Shown in pieces: positions 1-11,300 of a stretch of 64,000 nucleotides of DNA. Source of the DNA: Panorpa germanica (Eukaryota; Arthropoda; Insecta; Mecoptera; Panorpidae); assembly GCA_963678705.1 (NCBI GenBank), contig OY783216.1, positions 14,489,818-14,553,817 on the forward strand. The letters run 5' to 3'. The position numbers and the translations under genes are program-made. The notes beneath the pieces were generated by a model. That model was not told the DNA's origin. It worked only from the letters and a program-made list of their open reading frames with translations, and made no database searches. The stretch's first letter is position 1, and each line of letters opens with the position of its first letter.

Positions 1-360
1 TCCAGAATTCGATTTCTACTATGGTTTTAATTATTATTTATGTAATAATACAATATCTATAAAGTTAACCAGCATTATATATTTTAACGTCAATGTTAGT
101 CCATCATTTTTGCACTGCACTGTTAAAAAATCATAAAACATTTATTATAATCATGTGTGAATGACTATTTTATATATTAAATATTTATAAATTAAAAAAA
201 AAATTTTAATGATCTAAACATTGCCATTAAAAAAAAACAGACGTTCACACTTCAGTCTATATTTACTATAACAGACAATTGGTAGATTTTGATTAGTTGT
301 GAATTAGTGAATTTAAAAATTTGTGAAATCTTTTTTTCTGCTATATATATTATAAAAATA
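1..360. other. AT-rich flank, no gene seen
   Basis: Highly AT-rich DNA with homopolymer A and T runs. Short open frames here have no recognisable motif. It ends at the CTAG terminus of the minus-strand Helitron. Confidence 0.6.
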
Positions 361-444
361 CTAGCTGACCAGGAAAACGTTGTTTTGCCATATACGAAAT
401 ATTTTTTTAGGAAATATTTTTTTTTAAGAAATATTTTTAAAAAT

Positions 445-2140
445 AGCAAACACTATAAGTGTGTGGGGATATTTTTGGTCAGTCCGTCTTTAGCGAATAC
501 AAACAAACTGGATGGTTTGCCCACGCGAAAAAAGCACGTGGGAAAAGCATGGTGTACCCAAATCTAAGCCGATAACAGACATGGTTCGGCCTTGTGACTT
601 ATTGATCGTCATTGCGAATGCCAATCTAATCGGAAATTGAATGCGTTTGAATTCAATTGGCACATCTGTAAGAATCATAGGGATTTGTAGCAGTCATACA
701 TTTTGGCCTTGGAACTTGCCATTCAAAATGGTGGCTTCGATAATGTTTTTCAATAATTTTTTAATGACTAATCATGTGCCATTACAAAGCCGCAAAATAA
801 CCGGAGATCCAACCTTCAATTGTAAACGGTGCGGTAACATGCGCGGCATATCCAATGAATTCAAAGGAACAATTGGATAATTCACAGATTCGTTGGCATC
901 GCAAACAGAATTGATAGATTTGTATGATATCAAATCCCCGGGCAACAACAGTTGTATCTTAGAATTTAATACATTGACGTCTACATTTTTTGCAGCCAAA
1001 ATCGCTCTTTCTGCCAGCCACTCAATATTTTTGTATTTTGTGTGTACATCGGAAAATATATTGTTGATGAGAGTATTTTGTGAGTTGATGATTGTGCAGA
1101 AATCCGTCGGTAATTTAATGCATCCAGTATTTTCATGTTCAGCAACTTTTCCATTGCCAATATCTAACAGTTGTTTTGAGAAAGTTTCGGCCGATGAATC
1201 TTGAAGCATATGAACGCGCATGTTCACTGTCAGTTGTACTTTTTCAACATTACGTCACAGTCGCAATAATTTTAAGCAAGCGTTGATTTCATTAGCGTAC
1301 GTTTAACGTGGAATAACGAAAAGTGTCTGTCTAAAATCACCTGAAAGGAGTAACAGAGTGCCGCCAAATAGTTTGTCGTTGCTTTTTATATCTTTTAATA
1401 TCCTATCTAATGCCTCAAGCAAATGTTTGTGTGCCATAGAGCATTCATCCCAAATGATGTTTGCTGTTTTAACACTGTCGCCATGGACGATTGTTTTTTA
1501 TGTTGCACACTGCCTCTGGGTTATTTTGAATGTTTAATGGCAGCTTAAATGCTGAATGAGCTATTCTGTCTTCATCTAATAAAAATGATGCAATGCCAGA
1601 TGATGCAGCGGCCAATGCGATGCCATTTTTTGATCGTATATCAGCAAAAAGTAGCGAAATAAGGATTGTTTTGCCAGTTCCACCTGGTGCATCCAAAAAA
1701 AATAATCCCCCTTGCCCTGCCGAAACTGCCAGCATAATGCGGTCGTAAATTGTTTTATGTTCCTTATTTAGTAGTGGAACATTGCGAGTAACAGTCGCTG
1801 CCAATTAAAAAGTATCATACTGCAGTTCACGATTTATATTTGTGTTGATTAAATCAGATCCACTTCGATTTGGTGAAATCATACCAAAATGACTGTTTGG
1901 TAAATTCGCTATGACAATGCAATGATCCTCAATACCAAACAATGCTTCATTGTACATTGCGCCACTGAATGATCTCGTTAGATCGTTGCACCTTGTACGA
2001 TGTCGATACAATATATCATCAGTCATCGAATCTTTGTGATTATCCCACAACATTTGTGCTCGGGCCGGGAAACATGTCTTCAGTACTGTAGCAAATAGTA
2101 GACGAATTTGTGTTCCTGTATTATTATTATTATTATTATT
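445..2140 (-). pseudogene. Helitron PIF1-like helicase, C-terminal half (broken)
   Basis: This is the SF1B helicase part of the Helitron RepHel protein, which unwinds DNA during rolling-circle transposition. Reading right to left, 2140-1805 gives the segment ahead of the helicase with LLFATVLKTCFPARAQMLW. At 1804-1469 comes the Walker A region (DAPGGTGKT) and the FKLPLN block. At 1227-772 is the middle region ending in the LCNGT motif, and at 678-490 the FPIRLAFAMTINKSQG motif VI region. Frameshifts separate these blocks near 1805, 1480-1240 and 770-680. A small deletion after CFSH removes the usual C-terminal motif and changes frame. An ATT-repeat expansion interrupts the upstream part. It cannot encode a working enzyme. 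Confidence 0.88.
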
Positions 2141-2152
2141 TTTATTATTTTT
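2119..2152. repeat. ATT trinucleotide microsatellite
   Basis: Uninterrupted TAT/ATT repeats, then a T-rich tract, expanded inside the helicase pseudogene. Confidence 0.9.
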
Positions 2153-2315
2153 GTTATAATTATTAGACTTACCTTTTACAATAATGAAACACGTATATTT
2201 ATTATACACGTAAAAGTATGATATATACCGGTAAAGTTGTTGGCGGGAGCTCACAACTTGTGTTGATTTATATCTGATTTCTTAATCAATCAGAAGTGAA
2301 AACTGTCTTTATTAA

Positions 2316-3377
2316 TCTATACTAATATTATAAAGCGACAGAGTTTGTTTGTTTGAACGCGCTAATCTCCGAAACTACTGGTTCGAATTGAATAATTCTT
2401 TTTGTGTTGGATAGTCCAGTTATCGTGGAAGGCTATAGGCTATATAACATCACGCTACGACCAATAGGAGCAAAGATATAGTGGTAAATGTGTAAAAAAC
2501 GGGAGAAATTATTTCATCTTTGAAGCCTTCCGTTGCGTGCGCCGTGAAAACGGTTCAAGATACACAAAAAATATGTATTAAAAAATAATAGCTCTTTTAA
2601 TGATCTAAAAAACAGTCCGCGATAGTATATGTCTATCTTTTAAGATTAACTCACAAAAACCGTTTTTATGGTATTTCAACAAAAAACTTTAAAGATTACA
2701 ATGATAAATAACTCCGAAACAAAACCAACTCGCTCTCTGCGCTGGCCGGCGCGGCAAGAGAGAGGCGGTGCTTGCGGGCAAGCCGGGAGGGGGGTGTATC
2801 TCAACGAGATACCATGATGCGCGGCTCACTCGCGCGGTCGGCTCCCTACTGAACGGTTGAATGCAGCGCTAATTTGTTTATGCGATATAATTATCATCGT
2901 AATATTACTTTTTAAACACAGTTTCATTTTGTAGTTGTTTTCTATATAGTAGGTACTTTATTTGTTTTAGGATAGTATTTAGTTACACAATAATAACACT
3001 TTTTTGTTTTCATGTAGATTATCTTAATAATATATATAAATTACGTGTCACTGTGTTGTCCGCTATGGACTCCTAAACTACTTAACCGATTTTAATGAAA
3101 TTTGTACACCGTGTGCAGTTTGACCCAACTTGAAAGATAGGATAGCTTACATCTCAATTTATTTATCTTATTGCTAATTATTTGTCTATTAATTATCTGT
3201 ATATGACATATGACATCGGGCGACGATGATGGCGACATCTGTTGACTAGATTGAGTAAATATTCTGTTGAGTAAATCGAAATCTGTTGACTAGATTGAGT
3301 AAATATTCAATAGATGGTGCTGTGTAATGTAATATGACAAAAACGTTAGGCACAGCAACGCGTGGCCGGGACAGCTA
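2316..3377 (+). mobile_element. Non-autonomous Helitron, complete ends
   Basis: It starts with TCTATACTAATATTATAAAG, a 5' end shared by many insect Helitrons, and ends with CTAG at 3374-3377, preceded by a GC-rich segment (CGCGTGGCCGGG). The flanks are A on the left and T on the right, as expected for A^T insertion. At 1062 bp it has no coding capacity. The first 200 bp contain the usual segment with GCGCTAATCTC and GGCTATAGGC. Confidence 0.85.
3236..3307 (+). repeat. Short direct repeat inside the Helitron
   Basis: A 27-bp unit (TCTGTTGACTAGATTGAGTA, then AATATTC) occurs twice, separated by a shortened variant. Confidence 0.85.
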
Positions 3378-3864
3378 GTTATTTATAAAATGTAAATAAA
3401 TAATAATAGCACTGAGAAATAATGATAAATTTACTATGAGAATAAAATTAACATGAGAGTTGCACTGAAAAATTAAAATGATACGTATAACAGTCAACTG
3501 CTACGATCGAGACACAAATAAAACCAAAAAAAAAATGTACGAAAACTGTATAGTAAGTGAGAGAAAGGAAGCCGGCTTCGTTCTCACCCCTACTCCATGA
3601 TGTTTGCTGGTTGAAAAGTGACAACGGGAGACACCTGGGCGGATAATTGATTGGTTGATAGAACTATACATTAAAATTATAGTATACTACAATTATTATA
3701 TTCGATTGCCATCTTGTGGATCTGTGATTAAAACAGAATAATATAAAAATTGCGATTAAAAATTAAGGGTTAATCGTATAAAGGTGAAAATTTAGAATTA
3801 ATTGTATTTTTCAATGCTGAATCATAAAAGAATAAAAACAAATAATTTTGTCCAAAAAGTAAAA

Positions 3865-4035
3865 AAAATAATTTTAGGATGGACCACCTTTAACATTTAC
3901 GGGTATGAAACATAGATGTTGGCCGATTTTTAGACCTACTCGATAAGCACACAAAACTTTATCAAAATCGGTTTAGCCGTTTCGGAGGAGTTTTGGAACA
4001 ATCACCGCGACACGAGAATTTTATGTATTAGATGA
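3865..4035 (+). mobile_element. LINE/SINE-like 3' tail (RTE-type motif)
   Basis: The segment includes TTTATCAAAATCGGTTTAGC, then CGTTTCGGAGGAGTTTTGG and GACACGAGAATTTTATGTAT. I know this motif from 3' ends of RTE-type LINEs and their SINEs in insects. No coding region is attached. The family assignment is from memory of the motif only. Confidence 0.45.
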
Positions 4036-4848
4036 GTGATAGAGTACTTTTTCATTGTGTCGCAGATTTACACGACTCAACTTTTCTAAGCATAAGTCAC
4101 CTCCGAACAAAAAACTTGAGCAATAAATACTAGCATGTATGGTGTCTGCATATATGTAAATGTTTTAAATAATCTAAAATGCCCAGTACACTATATATAT
4201 TATATTTTTTGTAAAAAATAATATAATAATATTCTTATTTATTGTAAAACTAATCGTTATTATAAAATCAGTGAATAGGGATTCTACTTTAGCTTTAGCG
4301 TATTTTTATTCAGGGAAGAACCAATAAGCCTAATTTTTTTCACAAGCACAAAACTCACTATTTTTATATGCTTGTTGTTGTACTGTTTGCTTGCTAAGTT
4401 TAAAGTGGACTCTGTTCACTACAAAGGCTAAAAAATAAGCTACAAAATAGTCAACAACTACTTAATTAATTTGCTTAATAATACCTTGATACGTTTAACA
4501 CTCTGTCAAGTGTTGGACCATACTATCAATAACCAAAATGCTGCTATTTTGTGCACACTAACCAACCATTTTATTCATCGTACTCATAAACGGTCAATCA
4601 TGTTAAACGAGTTAGTAACCAACTCAACATATTCTGGTGTGTGTTGGGTTTTAAACTGTTTGTAGTTCTCAACGTCCATATGATGTATAATAGTTATTTA
4701 AAATATTGAATTGTTTAATAATATTATTTTAGGTTTAAGAGAAACAATATCTTTGTTGGGCTCACGCAAGCAGTGCTATAACAATAAACCGACAGAGCCT
4801 GCCTTGCGGCCGTACACGGTATTTACATCGATTTAATAACTTAAATAG
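4036..4848. other. Intergenic, 3' flank of the protease gene
   Basis: No coding signal accepted. A plus-strand open frame at 4471-4665 has no recognisable motif. A minus-strand AATAAA lies near 4570-4575 and could be a polyadenylation signal for the protease if its last exon runs to the stop at 4849. Confidence 0.4.
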
Positions 4849-7800
4849 CTAAATAGAATAAATACTTACTTCGTCACATATGTATTCCCGATTAATGCTT
4901 TCTTTGGAGTTGCAAAGAAATATCGCTGGTTCTTTGTGAACGTCGTACATCTTCATCCAATCCAAATGCTTCATAACTGCAGTGAACGTACTAAGATGGG
5001 TAGCGTGACAGTTAGATCCATTTTTACCACCCACTGAGACAATCCCCTTGAGATAGTAATGATTGACATTGTTGATAGTTTCAAGGAAACAAAAACCCCC
5101 TCCGCTGTCCCCTTCACACACATTGGAGCCTTGTAAACATCACATTATTTAATATTTTAGGTATTTAATTCGCTTTATTTTCGTAGTTCTAAATTCAATG
5201 AAATTATTTTATGTATGGGTAATTTCATCTTACTAAGGTGTATGTTTATCTGCATTTGAGTATAACCTTTTATATAAATTAAGTATATAAATAAGTTAAG
5301 GTATAACGATTACAATGTGCAAGAGCCTTAAACGTGAATTACGAACAATTAAAGGAAGAAGAATGTCCATATAATTTACAAGCATTTAGTGCTTACTGGT
5401 TTTCGAAATTCATAGTAAATGATATAATATAAAAAATTATAAGTTTTTGCCAATAAATTGAATTTAAATGGATGAAATCCTAAAAAGATACATTTTAACT
5501 GCAAACAATTTTTTTAGCCTCTCAGAGTAGCTGATACTGTGTCACTCTGGGTGTCGTTAGGGTCTCTATCAAAATATTTCTACTTCAAAATTAAGACGCA
5601 CATTACATTTAGATATATAGATGCCGTAACATATTCAACATACAATATACAAATATTTCGCTAAGACCAAAATATAAAATTAAATAAAATAATGAAGAAA
5701 AACAGTATATAAAGTTTTTAATTTAAAATCATTTACGTATATAAACGGTAGTTTTAAATATATTTAATGCATTATAGTATTGCTTAGGTTGTAGCAAACA
5801 TGTGTGACACATTTTTATATAGTTTTAAATTTAAATATATATTTTTTTAAACAAAACAAAATATGATTAATAAATCCCTACCCCCGCCCCCCCAGTGAGA
5901 GATTTATAAAGTAAAAACATATATTTAAATTAAATAAACAATCAATTAATAAATTAGCGCTCGATTAATTTCTTACGCGACGTCCCTTATAAAAAAGTTT
6001 TAAAAAGTTCTTTATAAAACAAAACAAATATTATTAAGTGGAATGTTTTATACACATGTAAATATTAGATAATATAACATTACCGTTATTAAATCCCGCA
6101 CAAATTTTGTCGTACACATTAATGTACTCATGAAAGCTAACTGACGTATTTCTTTTGCATTCTTCTCTTGATACAACAGGTAATGACAAAGTTTTTAAAA
6201 TAGAACTTCGGGAACCTCGTTCTGTAGTAAGTCCCCAGCCAGCTACCTAAAATTTTATATCTTTAATTAATTTCAATGTTATTTTGCAAACTGATCGCAA
6301 AAATGGCTGAACACAATAAACGATGGAAAGGAATGGGTAAGACCAGATATGGTAATGGAAAGAATAGAAAAGATTAAATAATTCTTATGATATGCAATAA
6401 AGAAAAGATGAAGAACTAATAATAAACAAGGAAGAAAACATAATTATGTAAGAGATAGAGGAATGAGTGTGTGCTGAAAATTTAGAGACTTTCTTTGATG
6501 ACGTTTGAGAATAGTTCTTGTTTATCTTCATTTTCCTATTTGTGATTTATAATTAAAAGTCATTTTTGACAGAGCTTAACCTATAAATGGTATTGCTATT
6601 ATATTGGATAAATTATGTTTACCTCCAAGATATTTGATTCTGATTAGAAGTACTTTCTTTGATTTTAAATTTCTGTAGCATATTAAAACTTTTTGTGCAG
6701 CTATTATATTGTTGAAATGCAGTAATTTAAAGAAACCTATTTACAGCTAAATGACGTTAGTTGAAATTTAGACTTGTGTATTAATTAAGCATCTAACTAC
6801 CGAAAAATTGATTCTGAGGTACAGAGGCAGTTCTTGCAAGGGTAAATTTGCGCTAGAGAATTAAAATATTGTATATAAACTAACATTATTTCCTAATTCA
6901 CAAATTAATTTAAAAATCCCAAATTTTTAATCAGATTGTCAAATAACACATCAATTTGGAAAGTTCGAAATATTTTCATTCAATTCTCAATTTTGGTTAA
7001 TGAAATGCAAAAGTTTTTTTTAAGATCAAAGAAAACACTCTGGAAAAAGTTAATTTCAATTCATATATTTCAATAGAAAAATGGAATTAAAAATTCAAAT
7101 AGAAACAAAAAACAATTTTTTATTTAAAATATAGAGATTAAATAAGATTCATTGATACAGTTTATAAGGTTTCTTATACTTTCTTTAGGCATATAATAGT
7201 TTTGTCGGTGAGATAAATATTTTTGTTGCTTAATGCTCGAACCTTTGGTTTTAAATTTATTTAAATCACCTTCTTTTTACCTTATTTTATGTGAAATATT
7301 AGTTTATATTTATAATAACTTTAAAAGTTTTATAGTTGTCCTTAACGTCTGGTTACAAGTAGGTTGAGATTCAATTTAAAAACAAAATTTAAAAAAATTA
7401 ATAATTACAAGCGTGTACGTATTTTTTAAACTTTAATAAATAGATAAAAAAAATTACTTTAAACTTTTTAATCAGTTCATCCAGTTTGTGTTACCCTACA
7501 TTTTTCTAAAAAAAAATGTTGTATTTTATTACAGTTTACTTAAGTGATAACAAGAGGACCTAAACAAATACAATAAGAAAATGGAAAGTTAATAATGGGG
7601 CTGGAGAGATAGATGGAGATAGTTTTGGAGAAGATGAGAAAAAATTCGTTGCAAATTGAAATAGAAATTATGTGAGTGAGATTTAAAGAAATAGTAGAGT
7701 AAGCAAAGAGCAAACTGTTAAGATTATTAAAAACGAAAATTATAAAAAGAGCATTACATGGTTAGAATAGAAAACAAGAGAGTTTTATAAGAGAAATGAC

Positions 7801-8260
7801 ATGGTAGTAGAGGAGATAGAAAAAAGAAAGTAAAATGAAAGATTCACTAAAGTAAAAGTAAAGAAACAAGAAAGTATCGAATAAATATACATTCAATAAA
7901 ACATACAATAGATTATGGAGAGTGAGGACAAATGAGGATAATTTTTAAAAGGAACATAGTAATAGGGATGCAAAAATTATAAATAATTCTGAAGGTGGAC
8001 AAATACTAATGCGAGAAGAGCATACAGATACAGATTATGTAGTAAGAAATCGAAAACATTAGAGAACTTGAAAAAAAAGTCTATATGTAGAAAACTATAA
8101 TAGTATGAAGGAAATCTTGTAAAGAGTAGAGAAGGAACCAACTAAATGAAAGATAATAAAAAACAGAGCCTTAGAATAATTTCATTCTCCATTTTGTAAT
8201 ATAGGTATAACGAGCTGTAATTAGATGAATCAAAACTGAAAAGCCATATGGTCATTGAAA

Positions 8261-8336
<76 letters not shown>

Positions 8337-11300
8337 ATGTATCTATCTAAGATAATACTTTAGTTTTACATTTAAATCTACTGGGGTAAACATTTTTATT
8401 TAAATTAAATCTAGATGCCAGGATATTTACTGACCTTGCCAAAAGTACCCTCTTCAATATCCCGTACGATTCCCTGATGAGACCAATCAACACATACAGG
8501 CCTAATAATTCCAGTCAAATCGATTACTTTAACTAAAATTACTATTGCAATATCATGCGTATAAGTTTGATAAGAATAACTGCAAATAAAAAATTTAATT
8601 AACATAATGTATTAATTTTATCAAGAAGTCAAAATCGAAATTATTATTTCATTTAATCATTTATAAATTTATTTATTATTCTTTTTTGATAAGGTTCAAA
8701 GGTAGCTTTGCATTTCTGATCTTTTTGTTGTTCGTTAAAAGGAAAACTTTTTTGTTTCCGTGCACCGGATATAAAGTGCAGGTAAAAAACAGTTTTCTAT
8801 TTAGTTTAGTGACATTTTATAAAGATTAAGCTTAATACACAGACAACCAGTTTTCAAATTGTTTTGTATTTGATTTGTAGTTACGAGGATGAATAAAATA
8901 TAAACAATATTTTTACATTATACTTATGTATTAATAATACAAAAGTTAAAACTTTAGTTCTTTTCAACATATATAACCTCCTACACGATCCACACACTTT
9001 TGCTAATGATTTGGAAACTTATCACTCAATAATGGCAATATCACTCTTTTACAAAAAGGTTGAGGACGTATTGTGAGCTTATTGCGCCCATGCTTCTCAA
9101 TTTCTTCAATGTTTCTGAATCGTTTTTCTCCAAGTGATTCGTTGGAGAGTCGAAGAAAATATAGTCACAGAAGGACTAGTTTGGACTTTAAGAAGCCCTT
9201 TCTCTTTATTCATCGGGCGTTATTTTTCTTAAGCCAAAATGATCAGTGATAAGAGATTGAATATTCGAATAGCTGTTATTAACTTTTGATAAGACTCTTA
9301 ACCGAACAAGAGTTACATTTATCTGTTTCACAAAGCATCATCATAAAGTTTTTAAATAATGTGTTTTAACGTGTGTGTACGTGGGTAAAAGATAAAATTC
9401 ATTCAGTAGAATAGCTTATTGAAAATAATCGCTGGTTAACAATTGTTAACCAGCGATTATTTTCAATAAGCTATTCTACTGAATGAATTTTATCTTTTAC
9501 CCACGTACACACACGTTAAAACACATTATTTAAAAACTTTATGATGATGCTTTGTGAAACAGATAAATGTAACTCTTGTTCGGTTATGGCTGTACTGATG
9601 AAAGAACCGAGAACACCCGCTAACCGAGCCGGTTGCCCCACTCTTCAAAAACCAAATATCAACTGCACTCTACATAATCTACCTAAGAACTGAGTGGTAA
9701 GCAGAGGCCTATCACTTAGAGTAAAATTCTTTGACACAGAAAAAACCCCTTTTAGCGATCCTATGGAATAATTTTAATTTTTATGAACTAAAATTCTTGG
9801 TGACTGTACATAAGAAGGGAATGAAGGGGGAAGAGAGTACACTTCAAAAAACCGGAGTAGAAATGTTGAAGAAAAATACTAAAATAACATGAAAACTATT
9901 TTTACCGGCAAAAGAGTTTTTTCCGGGTCGCGGAATTTTACCCTAAGTGACAGGCCCCTGGTGGTAAGTATAATAGCACCCTCGTAGAAAATGATTCATC
10001 AAATTTGTTTAGTTAGGTATAAGTAAGAGTCATTGTCCACTGATGCTGGATGAATTGCATAACTGTATATGAAAAAACACCGACCGCGAAGTCGCGCTCG
10101 CCTTACCATTTATTGTAGATTTGGTAGGAAAACGTACGAATCAACGCTCACTAGGTGCGACCTAGTTCGTAAAATTCATGCGTATCTAAATTTAGTTATG
10201 CAATAATCCGATTTAAGATTCTTTTTCTATTAATTCTGTATACATTTTAAAAACCATGTTTTTTATATCTTACTATTATAATGTTCGTAATGTTCCAATT
10301 TAACATGGAAAACTCATAAGAACTCATAGATATTTATATATATAGAGCGTTATATAGAGCGTTATATATATATCCGGTAACAAAATCTATATGGTATCTT
10401 CTAAACGGCGCCTACAAAGTTTTTTAAATTTTAATATTATGTAAAGGACGAATTTCTAAGACTTTCTACGTCCCTGAATTTTTCCCTGAATTTCCGTGGA
10501 AAAACTGAAAAATTCGAAAAAATACTTTTGCTAATATCTGACGAACTAGAAAAGATAGAAAACTGAAATTTGGTGTGTGTATTGAGATCATAATTGTGCA
10601 CATTTGCCAATAGTTGGAATTTAGAAATTTAAGTTCAGTAGCGGCGCGAATTTCCGGGGGCAATGTTAGATTAGAGTTAGGACGTTGAAATTTAATATGA
10701 AGGCTCGCTGTAGACAGTTATTAATAAAAAAAAATAAACAGCCCCAAATTTCCAGTGGCGGCGGGAGTTGAGACAGTAAAAGCCAGAAATATTGAAAATG
10801 TAGTATTATAACTTAGGGTATGTATGGAGACACTAATTGCGCATGATTGCCAATAATTAGATTACCAAAATTTTAATTCAGGAGCGGCGTGATTTTTTGG
10901 GGGCAATATCGCAACAGAGCTAGAACGTTGATATTTGGAATATGGGCCCTATATAGAGTGTCATTAGAGACAAACTATAAAAAACTGCAACTTTCCAGAG
11001 GCGGCGGGCGCGGGGGGCCAAAAACCAGAAATATGAAATATATTAATTTAACAAACTTGTTCAGTAGCGGAGGTTTGTGAGGGGTACTAATGCTAAAATA
11101 TAAATACAAAGCTGAAATTTAGTATGCAGATATAGATTGACATATTTATTACGAAAATATAAAAAAAAACTACATTTTATTTGATGCAACATTAGAGTGG
11201 GGGGTGATAAACCGAGTATAAGAACAATATAGTGGTACAACGATGATATTTTGCATGTAGAATATTAAATAGAAGCTAAATAGTTCACTACAAGTCAGAT

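Larger units (their letters stand above)
361..2165 (-). mobile_element. Remnant of an autonomous Helitron, 3' part
   Basis: On the minus strand the element ends in CTAG at 361-364. A short hairpin (AAAAC, loop, GTTTT) lies just inside, followed by CCTGGTCAG, and the base outside is T, as expected for a Helitron 3' end inserted at A^T. Inside is a broken Helitron-type PIF1 helicase. The Rep (HUH endonuclease) half and the 5' TC end are absent, so this is a 5'-truncated copy. Confidence 0.85.
6247..8434 (-). other. Protease intron 3 (phase 0)
   Basis: A 2188-bp GT-AG intron (GTCAGTAAAT to ...AATTTTAG). It is very AT-rich and contains the TA microsatellite at 8265-8338 and a purine-rich stretch at about 7560-8150. 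Confidence 0.8.

Noticed and set aside
289..567. Plus-strand 92-codon open frame over the Helitron end
   Set aside because: It overlaps the Helitron 3' terminus and the opposite strand of the helicase; no independent support.
4471..4665. Plus-strand 64-codon open frame
   Set aside because: No motif, opposite strand to the protease gene, in AT-rich flank.
9299..9586. Palindrome read as terminal inverted repeats of a transposon
   Set aside because: There is no interior between the arms and no target duplication outside them.
10080..10170. GC-rich hairpins considered as a tRNA or small RNA gene
   Set aside because: No cloverleaf, no A and B box pair and no CCA-adjacent stem could be formed by eye.
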